In this document: positions 8,014 through 16,536 of the stretch, piece after piece
How positions within the stretch are numbered: position 1 is the stretch's first letter
Layout of the letters: each line of letters starts with the position of its first letter
NCBI RefSeq assembly: GCF_014648915.1
Contig: NZ_BMSA01000005.1
Location: 248,001 to 312,000, forward strand
Length of the DNA stretch: 64,000 nucleotides
Reading direction: 5' to 3'
DNA from: Streptomyces phaeofaciens
Lineage (GTDB): Bacteria; Actinomycetota; Actinomycetes; Streptomycetales; Streptomycetaceae
The notes under the pieces: model-generated
The model's input: the letters and a program-made list of their open reading frames with translations, nothing else
Databases searched by the model: none
Told to the model about the DNA's origin: nothing
Made by a program: the position numbers and the translations under genes

Positions 8014-8796
8014 CTACAGCGGGGTGACGTACGCGCCCGAGATCCCGCCGTCCACCAGGAAGTCGCTCGCGTTGACGAAGGAGGAGTCGTCGCTGGCGAG
8101 GAAGGCGACGGCGGCGGCGATCTCCTCCGCCTCGGCGAACCGGCCGAGCGGGATGTGGACCAGGCGGCGGGCGGCCCGCTCCGGGTCCTTGGCGAACAGT
8201 TCCTGGAGCAGCGGGGTGTTGACCGGGCCCGGGCAGAGCGCGTTGACCCGGATGCCCTCGCGGGCGAACTGCACGCCCAGCTCACGGGACATCGCCAGCA
8301 CGCCGCCCTTGGACGCCGTGTACGAGATCTGCGAGGTCGCCGCGCCCATCCGCGCCACGAAGGACGCGGTGTTGATGATGGAGCCCCTGCCCTGGCGCCG
8401 CATGTACGGGATGGCGGCCTTGCAGCACAGGTAGACGGAGGTCAGGTTGACCTCCTGGACGCGCTTCCAGGCTTCCAGTCCTGTGTCCAGGATGGAGTCG
8501 TCGTCGGGCGGGGAGATGCCCGCGTTGTTGAAGGCGATGTCGACGCTGCCGTAGGTGTCGAAGGCCGTCTTGAACAGCGCCTCGACCTGCTCGGGGTCGG
8601 TGACGTCGACCTTCACGAAGAGGCCGCCGACCTCCTCGGCGGCGGCCTTGCCGCGGGCCTCGTCGACGTCGGCGCAGACGACGTGCGCGCCCTCGGAGGC
8701 GAGCCGGCGCGCGGTGGCGAGGCCGATGCCGCTGCCGGCTCCGGTGATGACGGCGGTGCGGCCGACGAGACGACGGCACACGATCTGATCGGTCAC
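8014..8796 (-). CDS. Short-chain dehydrogenase/reductase
   Basis: A 260-residue classical SDR. The NAD(P)-binding G-A-G-S-G-I-G is at 19-25, NNAG at 90-93, the catalytic S145-Y159-x3-K163, and PG near 215. D42 (VCADVDEARG) at the end of strand beta2 suggests NAD preference. The GTG start (8794-8796) overlaps the TGA of the upstream aldehyde dehydrogenase gene (GTGA), so it is the third gene of a glutamine synthetase-like / ALDH / SDR operon. In that context it may oxidise an alcohol to the aldehyde used by the ALDH, for example a gamma-glutamylated amino alcohol. This is inference from context, since the SDR sequence does not reveal its substrate. Confidence 0.9.
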   Translation of the reverse strand: MTDQIVCRRLVGRTAVITGAGSGIGLATARRLASEGAHVVCADVDEARGKAAAEEVGGLFVKVDVTDPEQVEALFKTAFDTYGSVDIAFNNAGISPPDDDSILDTGLEAWKRVQEVNLTSVYLCCKAAIPYMRRQGRGSIINTASFVARMGAATSQISYTASKGGVLAMSRELGVQFAREGIRVNALCPGPVNTPLLQELFAKDPERAARRLVHIPLGRFAEAEEIAAAVAFLASDDSSFVNASDFLVDGGISGAYVTPL

Positions 8797-10166
8797 TGTG
8801 CGGGGCCCTCCGTGCTGATGAAGACGTTCTTGGTTTCGGTGAAGGCGGTCAGGGCGTCCGGGCCCAGCTCACGGCCGACGCCCGACTGCTGGTAGCCGCC
8901 GAAGGGGGTCCAGTAGCGGACGCTGGAGTGGGAGTTCACGGACAGGTTCCCGGCGCGCACGGCCTGTGAGACGCGCAGGGCGCGGCCGACGTCCCGGGTC
9001 CAGATGGAGCCGGACAGTCCGTAGGGGGTGTCGTTGGCGAGCCGGATCGCGTCCGTCTCGTCGGTGAAGGGGAGCAGGACGGCCACGGGTCCGAAGATCT
9101 CCTCGCGGGCCGCCTCGGAGTCGGGCGCCGCGTCCGTGAGGACGGTCGGCGGGAACCAGAAGCCGGGGCCGTCCGGTGCGGTGCCGCGCAGCGCCGGGGC
9201 GTCGTCCGGGACGAACGAGCGGACCCGGTCCAGCTGCTGACGGGAGATGAGCGGACCCATCTGTGTCTTCTCGTCGGCCGGGTCGCCCACGATCACGGCG
9301 GACAGGGCGTCGGCGAGCAGTTCACGGACCTCGTCGTACACGGACTCCTGGACCAGGACGCGGGTGCGGGCGCAGCAGTCCTGGCCGGCGTTGTCCAGGA
9401 AGGAGAAGGGGTCGACGGCGGCCTTCAGGTCGGCGTCGGCGAAGACGATGTTGGGGCTCTTGCCGCCGAGTTCGAGGGTGACGGCCTTGACCTGGTCGGC
9501 ACAGAGCGCCATGACGCGTTTCCCGACCCGGGTGGAGCCGGTGAAGACGATCTTGGCGACGCCGGGATGCCGTACGAGGGAGTCGCCGGCGATGTCGCCG
9601 CGTCCGGGCAGGACCTGGAAGAGGTGTTCCGGGAGCCCGGCCTCGAGGGCGAGTTCGGCGAGCCGCAGCGCGGTCAGCGGGGTCGTCTCGGCGGGCTTGA
9701 GGAGGACGGCGTTGCCCGCCGCGAGGGCGGGGGCCGTGCCCCAGGCGGCGATCGGCATGGGGAAGTTCCAGGGCGCGATCACGCCGACGACGCCGAGCGG
9801 TTCGAGGATCGTGACGTCCAGGCCGCCGGGCACCGGGATCTGCCGGCCGGTGAGCCGCTCCACGCCGCCGGCGGCGTAGTCCAGGAGATCACGGACGTTG
9901 CCCGCCTCCCACCGGGCGTTGCCGAGGGTGTGGCCGGCCTCGCGGACCTCCAGCCGGGCCAGTTCCTCCCGGTGTTCGTCGACGACGACGGCGAAGCGGC
10001 GCAGCAGCCGGGCCCGGTCCGCGGGAGCGGCGGCGGCCCACGCCCGCTGTGCCCGCCGGGCACGGTGGACGGCGGCGTCGACGTCCTGCTCGACGGCGCC
10101 CGGAACGGTCGCGATGACCTCTCCCGTCGCGGGGTTGAGGACGTCGAGCTCGTACAGCTGGGACAA
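8793..10166 (-). CDS. NAD(P)-dependent aldehyde dehydrogenase
   Basis: A 457-residue member of the ALDH superfamily, which oxidises an aldehyde to the carboxylate. The motifs are complete: APWNFP (131-136), KPAE (157-160), FTGSTRVG, general base E232 in LELGGKSPN, and nucleophile C264 in NAGQDC. I place the start at a TTG (10164-10166) with GAGG six bases before it. An in-frame GTG at 10176-10178 overlaps the stop of the glutamine synthetase-like gene but lacks a ribosome site. The much longer open frame into the neighbour is a GC-rich shadow. As second gene of the operon it would oxidise gamma-glutamylated aminoaldehydes, as PuuC does in the E. coli Puu pathway; the substrate is inferred. 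Confidence 0.9.
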   Translation of the reverse strand: MSQLYELDVLNPATGEVIATVPGAVEQDVDAAVHRARRAQRAWAAAAPADRARLLRRFAVVVDEHREELARLEVREAGHTLGNARWEAGNVRDLLDYAAGGVERLTGRQIPVPGGLDVTILEPLGVVGVIAPWNFPMPIAAWGTAPALAAGNAVLLKPAETTPLTALRLAELALEAGLPEHLFQVLPGRGDIAGDSLVRHPGVAKIVFTGSTRVGKRVMALCADQVKAVTLELGGKSPNIVFADADLKAAVDPFSFLDNAGQDCCARTRVLVQESVYDEVRELLADALSAVIVGDPADEKTQMGPLISRQQLDRVRSFVPDDAPALRGTAPDGPGFWFPPTVLTDAAPDSEAAREEIFGPVAVLLPFTDETDAIRLANDTPYGLSGSIWTRDVGRALRVSQAVRAGNLSVNSHSSVRYWTPFGGYQQSGVGRELGPDALTAFTETKNVFISTEGPAQ

Positions 10167-10174
10167 GGGGTGCC

Positions 10175-11539
10175 TCACATGCGTTCGAAGGAGCGGCGCA
10201 GCTCCCAGTCGGTGACCGCGGCGTCGAAGGCCTCCAGCTCGACGCGTGCCATGTTGCGGTAGTGCGCGACGACCTCCTCGCCGAACGCGGCCAGGGCGAG
10301 GGGGCTGGCCGACCAGAGTTCGGCGGCCTCGCGGAGCGTGGTGGGGACGTGTGCGTAGTCGGCGGCGTAGGCGTTGCCGGGGCAGGCCTCGGGCAGTTCC
10401 AGCTTCTGCTCGATGCCGTGCAGGCCGGCGGCGATCAGCCCGGCCACCGCGAGGTGCGGGTTGACGTCGCCGCCGGGCAGCCGGTTCTCGAAGCGCATCG
10501 AGCGGCCGTGTCCCACGACCCGCAGGGCGCAGGTGCGGTTGTCGTGGCCCCAGGCGACGGCGGTCGGGGCGAAGGAGCCCGGCTGGAACCGCTTGTAGGA
10601 GTTGATGTTCGGGGCGTAGAGCAGGGAGAAGTCGCGCAGGGCGGCGAGCTGTCCGGCGAGGAAGTGGCGCATGGTGTCGGACATCCCGCCCTCCTTGTCG
10701 CCGGCCATGACGTTGGTGCCGTCGGCGTCGGTGAGGGAGAGGTGGATGTGGCAGGAGTTGCCCTCGCGCTCGTTGTACTTCGCCATGAAGGTGAGCGAGA
10801 CGCCCTCCTGGGCGGCGATCTCCTTGGCGCCGGTCTTGTAGATCGCGTGCTGGTCGCAGGTGACGAGGGCCTCGTCGTAGCGGAAGGCGATCTCGTGCTG
10901 GCCGGGGTTGCACTCGCCCTTGGCGGACTCGACGGTGAGGCCGGCCCCGGCCATCTCGTTGCGGATCCGGCGCAGCAGGGGCTCGACACGGCCGGTGCCG
11001 AGGATCGAGTAGTCGACGTTGTACTGGTTGACCGGGGTGAGCCCCCGGTAGTTCGCGTCCCAGGCGGCCTCGTAGCTGTCCTTGAAGACGATGAACTCCA
11101 GCTCGGTGCCGACCTGGGCGGTCAGGCCGTGCTCGGCGAGGCGCTCCAGCTGGCGCCGCAGGATCTGGCGGGGGGCGGCGACCACGGGCGAGCCGTCGTT
11201 CCAGGCGAGGTCGGCGACGAGCAGGGCGGTGCCTGCGTTCCACGGGACGCGGCGCAGGGTGCTCAGGTCGGGGTGCATGGCGAAGTCGCCGTAGCCTCGC
11301 TCCCAGGAGGACATGGCGTAGCCGTCGACGGTGTTCATCTCGGTGTCCACGGCGAGGAGGTAGTTGCAGCCCTCGGTGCCGTGGTGGAGCACCTCGTCGA
11401 GGAAGAATCGGGCGGCGAACCGCTTGCCCTGGAGCCGCCCTTGCATATCGGGGAAGGCCAGGACGACAGTGTCGATCTCACCGCTCGCGACGAGGGCGTG
11501 CAGTTCCTCGACACTGAGCGGGGGTGTGCGGTCTGCCAC
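10175..11539 (-). CDS. glnA4: Glutamine synthetase-like gamma-glutamylamide synthetase (GlnA4 type)
   Basis: A 454-residue GS-fold enzyme with an N-terminal beta-grasp (QGRLQGKRF), the metal/glutamate site segment (GTELEFIVF), ECNPGQHEIAFR, and the ATP/substrate segments (NSCHIHLSL, NRTCALRVVGHG, RFENRLPGGDVNPHLA). Streptomyces carry several such paralogues that attach glutamate to amines rather than ammonium. The best-known neighbour arrangement, next to a GntR regulator and a peptidase C26 gene, is that of S. coelicolor GlnA4, reported as gamma-glutamylethanolamide synthetase. That identity is from memory of gene context, not from active-site proof. The GTG start (11537-11539) has AAGGAGG eight bases upstream. 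It leads an operon with ALDH and SDR and is divergent from the regulator gene. Confidence 0.85.
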   Translation of the reverse strand: MADRTPPLSVEELHALVASGEIDTVVLAFPDMQGRLQGKRFAARFFLDEVLHHGTEGCNYLLAVDTEMNTVDGYAMSSWERGYGDFAMHPDLSTLRRVPWNAGTALLVADLAWNDGSPVVAAPRQILRRQLERLAEHGLTAQVGTELEFIVFKDSYEAAWDANYRGLTPVNQYNVDYSILGTGRVEPLLRRIRNEMAGAGLTVESAKGECNPGQHEIAFRYDEALVTCDQHAIYKTGAKEIAAQEGVSLTFMAKYNEREGNSCHIHLSLTDADGTNVMAGDKEGGMSDTMRHFLAGQLAALRDFSLLYAPNINSYKRFQPGSFAPTAVAWGHDNRTCALRVVGHGRSMRFENRLPGGDVNPHLAVAGLIAAGLHGIEQKLELPEACPGNAYAADYAHVPTTLREAAELWSASPLALAAFGEEVVAHYRNMARVELEAFDAAVTDWELRRSFERM

Positions 11540-11635
11540 GGGAGGGCCTCCTTCGGGCTTTCCTCGGCTGTGACGGGCGGCCGGGAGCCATAAGGTATTG
11601 CGGAGAACCATTGCTTGGGAAGGGGGCACGGCCAG
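11540..11635. promoter_or_regulatory. Divergent promoter region, glnA4-like / GntR
   Basis: These 96 bp separate the two divergent start codons. The centre is unusually AT-rich for this genome and contains a direct repeat ATTGC (11597-11601 and 11610-11614, spacer GGAGAACC) flanked by TAAGG. Divergent placement suggests that the GntR protein binds here and controls both directions. No footprint can be inferred from the sequence alone. Confidence 0.4.
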
Positions 11636-12370
11636 ATGTCGGTGGACGCGGACGGAGCACCGGACGACCGGCTGACGCCGGTGCTGCGGCCGGTACGGGC
11701 CGGGAACGGCTTCGAGGAGGCGCTGGAGCAGATCCTCCAGGTGGTACGGCTCGGCCTGGTGCCGGGGGGCGAGCGTCTGCCGGCCGAGCGGGACCTGGCG
11801 GAGCGGCTCGGGATCAGCCGGGTGACGCTGCGCGAGGTGCTGAAGGTGCTCCAGGACCAGGGGCTGGTGGAGTCCCGGCGGGGCCGGTACGGCGGAACGT
11901 TTGTGCTGCCGCGGACGGACGCGGGCGGCGAGGACGAGCTGCGGCGCCGGATCTCCGAGGTCGACATCGAGGACGTCCTGCGGTTCCGGGAGGTGCTCGA
12001 GGTCGGGGCGGCGGGGCTGTGCGCGACGCACGGCCTGACCGGCGAGCGGGCGGACCGGCTGCGCGAGGCGCTCGCCCGGACCGAGGACGCGCCGCTGGCC
12101 GACTACCGCCGGCGGGACACCCTGCTCCACCTCACCCTGGCCGAGCTGTGCGGCTCGCCGTCGCTGACGGCGCAGTACGCGGCGGTCCGGGCCACGGTGA
12201 ACGACCTGCTCGACTGCATCCCGCTGCTGGTGCGCAACCTGGAGCACTCGCAGCGCCAGCACACCGCGCTGGTGGAGGCGGTGCTGGACGGGGACGCGGA
12301 CGGGGCCCGGGAGATGATGCGCGAGCACTGCGGCGGGACAGCGGCCCTGCTCAGGGGCTTCCTGACATGA
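11636..12370 (+). CDS. GntR-family (FadR-type) transcriptional regulator
   Basis: A 244-residue regulator. An N-terminal winged helix (about 20-90: LPAERDLAERLGISRVTLRE ... ESRRGRYGGTFV) is followed by an all-helical FCD effector domain (about 105-235). The start at 11636 has AGGGGG nine bases upstream; a TTG at 11615 lacks one. It is divergent from the glnA4-like operon and is followed at 12441 by a gamma-glutamyl hydrolase. In S. coelicolor the protein in this position, which I recall as EpuRII, represses glnA4 and responds to amine/ethanolamine status. By position this is its orthologue; the ligand cannot be read from the sequence. Confidence 0.85.
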   Translation: MSVDADGAPDDRLTPVLRPVRAGNGFEEALEQILQVVRLGLVPGGERLPAERDLAERLGISRVTLREVLKVLQDQGLVESRRGRYGGTFVLPRTDAGGEDELRRRISEVDIEDVLRFREVLEVGAAGLCATHGLTGERADRLREALARTEDAPLADYRRRDTLLHLTLAELCGSPSLTAQYAAVRATVNDLLDCIPLLVRNLEHSQRQHTALVEAVLDGDADGAREMMREHCGGTAALLRGFLT

Positions 12371-12440
12371 AAAGGTTTGCGTACAGTCCATTGGGCGCGG
12401 CACGGAAGGGCCGGCGGGAGCACCGGGGCCGGGAGGGCAC

Positions 12441-13130
12441 ATGACAGGCGGCAGGCCGCTGATCGGCGTGAGTACGTATCTGGAGCCCGGCGCGCGCTGG
12501 AACGTGTGGGAGCTGGACGCGGCGCTGCTGCCGGCCGGCTATCCGTGGCTGGTGCAGCGGGCCGGCGGGCTCGTCGCGATGCTGCCGCCGGACGCGCCGG
12601 ACCACGCGGCGGCGACGGTCGCCCGGCTGGACGGCCTGGTCGTCGCGGGCGGTCCCGATGTGGAGCCGGTGCACTACGGCGCCGAGCGCGACCCCCGCAC
12701 CGGCCCGCCGGCCCGCGAGCGGGACGCCTGGGAGCTGGCGCTGATCGACGCGGCACTCGCGGCGGGCGTCCCCCTGCTCGGCGTCTGCCGGGGGATGCAG
12801 CTGCTGAACGTCGCGCTCGGCGGCACGCTGACCCAGCACATCGACGGGCACGCGGAGGTCGTCGGTGTCTTCGGCGAGCACCCGGTCAAGCCGGTCCCCG
12901 GCACGCTGTACGCCGGTGTCGTCCCGGAGGAGTGCGCCGTACCGACCTATCACCACCAGGCGGTGGACCGCCTCGGTTCGGGCCTCGTCGCGTCCGCCCA
13001 CGCGGCGGACGGCACCGTCGAGGCGATCGAGCTGCCGTCGGCGGCATGGGTGCTGGGCGTGCAGTGGCATCCGGAGATGGGTGAGGACGTCCGGGTGATG
13101 GAGGCGCTGGTACGGGCGGCGACGGCCTGA
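12441..13130 (+). CDS. Class I glutamine amidotransferase-like hydrolase (peptidase C26, PuuD-like)
   Basis: A 229-residue cytosolic hydrolase. The nucleophile is C116 in GVCRGMQ. The catalytic H-x-E dyad is H210-P-E212 (VQWHPEM), and GGPDVEP near 70-76 matches the oxyanion loop. The family (PuuD, gamma-glutamyl-GABA hydrolase) frees glutamate from gamma-glutamyl compounds. The ATG has GGGAGG just upstream, and the gene lies 70 bases after the GntR gene on the same strand, so they are probably co-transcribed. Facing the glnA4-like/ALDH/SDR operon, it would provide the last step: release of glutamate and the oxidised amine (GABA, beta-alanine or glycine, depending on substrate). Confidence 0.85.
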   Translation: MTGGRPLIGVSTYLEPGARWNVWELDAALLPAGYPWLVQRAGGLVAMLPPDAPDHAAATVARLDGLVVAGGPDVEPVHYGAERDPRTGPPARERDAWELALIDAALAAGVPLLGVCRGMQLLNVALGGTLTQHIDGHAEVVGVFGEHPVKPVPGTLYAGVVPEECAVPTYHHQAVDRLGSGLVASAHAADGTVEAIELPSAAWVLGVQWHPEMGEDVRVMEALVRAATA

Positions 13131-13140
13131 GGCGGCCTGC

Positions 13141-13164
13141 GGTTGCGGTTGCGGTTGCGGTTGC
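13141..13164. repeat. GGTTGC x4 microsatellite
   Basis: Four perfect GGTTGC hexamers, preceded by the variant GCCTGC, fill the short gap between the convergent PuuD-like and LysR genes. No coding role is evident; it is useful only as a strain-variable marker. Confidence 0.9.
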
Positions 13165-13181
13165 GCCGGGAACGGCGGCGC

Positions 13182-14102
13182 CTACCCCCGGGTCAGCGAC
13201 AGCAGTTCCCGCGCCGGCCCCGTCGGCCGGTGTCCCGTCGGCCAGACCGCGCGCAGATCGCGGGCCAGGGCCACCCCCTCCACCGGGATGCCGACCAGGC
13301 GGCGCAGCGCCAGCTCCTCCCCCACCGCGAGTTCGCTCAGGACCGCCGGGCCGGCCCCGCTCACCGCGGCCGCCTTCACCGCCGTCGTCGAGGACAGTTC
13401 GATCAGGGGACGGGCCAGGCCGCCCAGCGCGGTGTCCAGGACCTGGCGGGTGCCGGAGCCCTTCTCGCGCAGGATCAGCGGGGTCGACGCCAGCTCGGAC
13501 GCGGCCAGGGAACGCCGGCGCCGGGCCCAGACGTGCCCGGGGGCGACCACCACGACCAGGTGGTCATGGGCGATGACCGCCGAGTCCAGCCCGCCCGGCA
13601 CCGTCAGCCCCTCCACGAACCCCAGGTCGGCCTCCCCGGACAGCAGCCGCTCGGCCACCGCCGCCGAGTTGCCGGCGTGCAGCGAGACCGCGGTGTCCGG
13701 GCGCTGGGCGCGCAGCGCCAGCAGCCAGCCCGGGAGCAGGTATTCGGCGATGGTCATGCTCGCCGCGACCCGCAGCCGGGAGTCCCGCCGGTCCCGCAGC
13801 GCCTGGGCCCCCGCGTCGAACGCCGCCGCCGCCTCGACGATCCGCCGCGCCCAGTCGGTGACCAGCGCACCGGCGTCGGTGAGCCGCGACCCGCGCGGCG
13901 AGCGGTCGACGAGGGCCACGCCCAGCTGGCGTTCCATGGAGCGGATCCGGCTGCTCGCGGCGGGCTGGGTGATGCCCAGCTCCCGCGCCGCCGCGCCGAG
14001 ACTGCCCAGCCGGGCCACCGCCAGCAGCAGCTCCAGCGCCCCCAGGTCCGGGACCCGATGCGCGATGGAACCCACGATCCCGGGCTGTTCCGCACTCCCC
14101 AT
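13182..14102 (-). CDS. LysR-family transcriptional regulator
   Basis: A 306-residue LTTR with an N-terminal winged helix (about 18-78: LLLAVARLGSLGAAARELGITQPAASSRI, a typical HTH), a linker helix, then a two-lobed substrate-binding domain (about 105-300). The start codon ATG at 14100-14102 has no clear ribosome site, so the exact N-terminus is uncertain. It is divergent from the TDT-family transporter at 14173, with only 70 bp between them, the normal arrangement for an LTTR and its target. The effector is unknown. The domain resembles CysB/CysL-type regulators in general layout only. Confidence 0.9.
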   Translation of the reverse strand: MGSAEQPGIVGSIAHRVPDLGALELLLAVARLGSLGAAARELGITQPAASSRIRSMERQLGVALVDRSPRGSRLTDAGALVTDWARRIVEAAAAFDAGAQALRDRRDSRLRVAASMTIAEYLLPGWLLALRAQRPDTAVSLHAGNSAAVAERLLSGEADLGFVEGLTVPGGLDSAVIAHDHLVVVVAPGHVWARRRRSLAASELASTPLILREKGSGTRQVLDTALGGLARPLIELSSTTAVKAAAVSGAGPAVLSELAVGEELALRRLVGIPVEGVALARDLRAVWPTGHRPTGPARELLSLTRG

Positions 14103-14172
14103 AAGGCCAGTTTATGCCCCCATAGAAGCATCCTCCCTGGTCGCGGCCCCGCGCCCGCGCGACCGTGGTGCC

Positions 14173-15339
14173 ATGGTCACCGCAGCCCAGCCCCTGTCCG
14201 CCCTCCCGCGCCCCCGAGCCGCCGCCGTCCGCCACCTCGGCCCGAACTGGTACGCCGCGGTCATGGGTACCGCGATCGTCGCCACCGCGGGGGCCACGCT
14301 GCCCTTCCCGGTCCCGGGGCTGCGCCCGCTCGTCACGACGGTCTGGGCCCTCTCCCTCGCCCTGCTGGTGGCCCTGCTGACCGCCCGCGCCCTGCACTGG
14401 CGCCACCATCGCGACCAGGCCCGCGCCCATCTCCTCGACCCGGCGGTCGCGCCCTTCTACGGCTGCCTGGCCATGGCGCTGCTGGCCGTCGGCGGCGGCG
14501 CCCTCACCGTCGGCCGGGACTGGATCGGCATCCGGGCGGCGGTGGCCCTGGACGCCGTGCTGTTCACCACCGGCACGGTCCTGGCGCTCGCGGCGGCCGT
14601 CGTCGTGCCGTACCTCATGGCCGTACGGCATCGGGTGGCGCCCGGGGAGGCGACGCCCGTGTGGCTGCTGCCGCTGGTCGCGCCGATGGTGTCGGCGGCG
14701 CTCGGGCCGCAGCTGGTGCCGTATCTGCCGGCCGGCCAGGCCCGTCAGACGCTGCTGTACGCGTGCGTCGCGCTGTTCGGGCTGAGTCTGCTCGCGACGC
14801 TGCTGATGCTGCCGGTGGTCTTCGCCCGGCTGGTGACCGGCGGACCGCTGCCGCTGCTCCTCACCCCCAGCCTCTTCCTCGTGCTGGGCCCGCTGGGGCA
14901 GTCCACCACCGCCGTCGGAAAGTTCGCGGAGATCGCGCCGGGGGTCGTGCCCGGCCCGGACGGGCGGGCCTTCGCGGTGTTCGCCCTGCTGTACGGGGTG
15001 CCCGTCATGGGGTTCGCGCTGCTGTGGGCGGTCCTGGCCACCGCGCACGTGGTGCGCGCCCGGCGGCGGGGCATGGGCTTCGCGATGACCTGGTGGGCGT
15101 TCACCTTCCCGGTCGGCACCTGCGTGACCGGCTCGGCGGCCCTGGCCCGGCACACCGGGCTGCCGGCCTACGACGTCCTCGCCGGCGTGCTCTACGCCGT
15201 GCTGGTGGGCGCCTGGCTGGTGGTCGCCGCGCAGACCGTGCGCGGGCTGGTCAGCGGTGAGCTGCTCGCAGGGCCTCGCCCAGGACCCGCGGTGCCTCGG
15301 CGAGCGAGGGTCCGTACCACGTCAGGTGCCGTCCGCTGA
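14173..15339 (+). CDS. TDT-family (tellurite-resistance/dicarboxylate, SLAC1-like) transporter
   Basis: A 388-residue polytopic membrane protein with about ten hydrophobic helices, starting after HLGPNWYAAVMGTAI, the hallmark N-terminal motif of the TDT/SLAC1 family (sulfite, malate, tellurite or formate-type anion channels and exporters). The start at 14173 precedes this motif directly. It is transcribed divergently from the LysR regulator, which probably controls it. If the LysR is CysL-like, sulfite export would be a reasonable guess, but nothing in the sequence fixes the substrate. The 3' end overlaps the convergent metal-receptor gene by 89 bp (15251-15339); the final 25 or so residues are hydrophilic and look like read-through of that overlap. 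Confidence 0.85.
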   Translation: MVTAAQPLSALPRPRAAAVRHLGPNWYAAVMGTAIVATAGATLPFPVPGLRPLVTTVWALSLALLVALLTARALHWRHHRDQARAHLLDPAVAPFYGCLAMALLAVGGGALTVGRDWIGIRAAVALDAVLFTTGTVLALAAAVVVPYLMAVRHRVAPGEATPVWLLPLVAPMVSAALGPQLVPYLPAGQARQTLLYACVALFGLSLLATLLMLPVVFARLVTGGPLPLLLTPSLFLVLGPLGQSTTAVGKFAEIAPGVVPGPDGRAFAVFALLYGVPVMGFALLWAVLATAHVVRARRRGMGFAMTWWAFTFPVGTCVTGSAALARHTGLPAYDVLAGVLYAVLVGAWLVVAAQTVRGLVSGELLAGPRPGPAVPRRARVRTTSGAVR

Positions 15340-15970
15340 CGAGCGCGCACGGCAGCCCGGGGAACGCCTCGGGGCCGTCGTCCGCGGTGAAGCGGTAGGG
15401 CTCGTCGGGCAGCACCACGAGGTCGGGTCCGGCCGCCCGCAGCTCCGCCACGGGGACCCGGGGATAGCGCTCCGCGTGGCCCGCGTACAGGTGGTCGACG
15501 CCCAGCCGGGCCAGCACGTCCCCGGCGAAGGTGTCCCGGCCCAGCACCATCCACGGGCGGCGCCAGACGGGGACGACGGCCGTGGCGCGGGCGCCGGCAG
15601 GACCGGCCTTCGCCCAGGCGTCCTCCGCCTCGTCCAGCCAGCGGGGCCGTGCGCCCGCCCCGCACGCCGTCAGCACCCGCGCCAGCTCCGAGAAGGCCTG
15701 CGGGACGCCGCGCACCTCGGTCACCAGCACGTCGACGCCCGCGGCGCGCAGGACGGCCAGGTCCGGCTCCCGGTTCTCCTCCTCGTTGGCGATCACCAGG
15801 TCGGGGGCGAGGGCCACGATCCGTTCGACGTCTGGGTTCTTGGTGCCGCCGATCCGGGCGACGGCGAGGCCCGCCGGACGGCTGCACCAGTCGGTCGCAC
15901 CGGCCAGGACACCCGGCACGGTGCACGCCACCGCCTCCGTCAGCGAGGGCACCAGGGAGACGACGCGCAC
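15251..15970 (-). CDS. Helical-backbone metal receptor / cobalamin-binding-type protein
   Basis: A 239-residue protein with the BtuF-like periplasmic-binding fold: VVSLVPSLTEAV at the N-terminus, ATDWCSRP, IGGTKNPDVERIVALAPDLVIA, a helical backbone, and a C-terminal lobe (PDLVVLPDEPYRF). It has no signal peptide or lipobox, so unlike true transport receptors it appears cytosolic. Such stand-alone forms are common in actinomycetes and their role is unsettled. The GTG start shares one base with the TAG stop of the XRE-cupin gene upstream (TAGTG), so the two are translationally coupled. That pairing suggests that the regulator and this binding protein handle the same ligand. Confidence 0.75.
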   Translation of the reverse strand: MRVVSLVPSLTEAVACTVPGVLAGATDWCSRPAGLAVARIGGTKNPDVERIVALAPDLVIANEEENREPDLAVLRAAGVDVLVTEVRGVPQAFSELARVLTACGAGARPRWLDEAEDAWAKAGPAGARATAVVPVWRRPWMVLGRDTFAGDVLARLGVDHLYAGHAERYPRVPVAELRAAGPDLVVLPDEPYRFTADDGPEAFPGLPCALVSGRHLTWYGPSLAEAPRVLGEALRAAHR

Positions 15971-16536
15971 TACCGCTTCCGGTCCCGGACCGCCTCGATG
16001 TGCTCCGCGACCGCGACCACGATCACCCGGGTGTCCGGCTCGGTCGCGCGCCAGCGGTGGCGGACGCCACCGGTGAGGTAGAGGGTGTCGCCCCGGCCCA
16101 GCCGGTAGGCGCGGCCCTCCGCCTCGATCTCCACGGCGCCGTCGGCGACGTACAGCAGCTGGTCGTTGCGGTACTGGAACTCCCGGCCCGGGTCCTGCTC
16201 GCCGGTGAACTCCGAGGCGTGCATCTGGTGGTGCCCGCGGACCAGGGAACGCGAGCGCGGCTCCGGGCCGGGTTCGGTGATCTCGGCGCGGACGACGTCG
16301 ACGCTGCACGCCGGGTCGGCGGCGGCGAGGAGTTCCACGGCGGTGGTGCGCAGGGCGTCGGCGAGCTTCTCCAGGGAGCCGGTGCTGGGCCGTGCCCGGT
16401 CGTTCTCGATCTGGCTGAGGAACGGGACCGACAGGCCGCTGCGCTCGGCGACGACGGCGAGCGTGAGCTCGAGGGACCGGCGCCGCCGCCGTACGGCCGC
16501 GCCCACCCGCAAGGGCTGTTCTTTGTGGTCGCCCAT
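15970..16536 (-). CDS. XRE-family regulator with C-terminal cupin domain
   Basis: A 188-residue regulator. The N-terminal helix-turn-helix (about 10-65: RRRSLELTLAVVAERSGLSVPFLSQIE) is followed by a cupin barrel (about 110-180: QLLYVADGAVEIEAEGRAYRL ... DTLYLTGGVRHRW). This is the layout of small-molecule-responsive repressors such as PuuR. The ATG at 16534-16536 has AAGGAGGG ten bases upstream; an earlier GTG at 16572 lacks one. It is coupled to the downstream metal-receptor gene. The target operon is not obvious and autoregulation is likely. Confidence 0.85.
   Translation of the reverse strand: MGDHKEQPLRVGAAVRRRRRSLELTLAVVAERSGLSVPFLSQIENDRARPSTGSLEKLADALRTTAVELLAAADPACSVDVVRAEITEPGPEPRSRSLVRGHHQMHASEFTGEQDPGREFQYRNDQLLYVADGAVEIEAEGRAYRLGRGDTLYLTGGVRHRWRATEPDTRVIVVAVAEHIEAVRDRKR

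Noticed and set aside
8793..11243. Long frame joining the ALDH to the glutamine synthetase-like region
   Set aside because: The extra N-terminal 350 or so residues are Arg/Pro-rich shadow. The real glutamine synthetase-like enzyme is in another frame there.
14745..15155. Minus-strand frames inside the TDT transporter gene
   Set aside because: Antisense to a clear polytopic membrane protein, with no start signal or homology-like motif.
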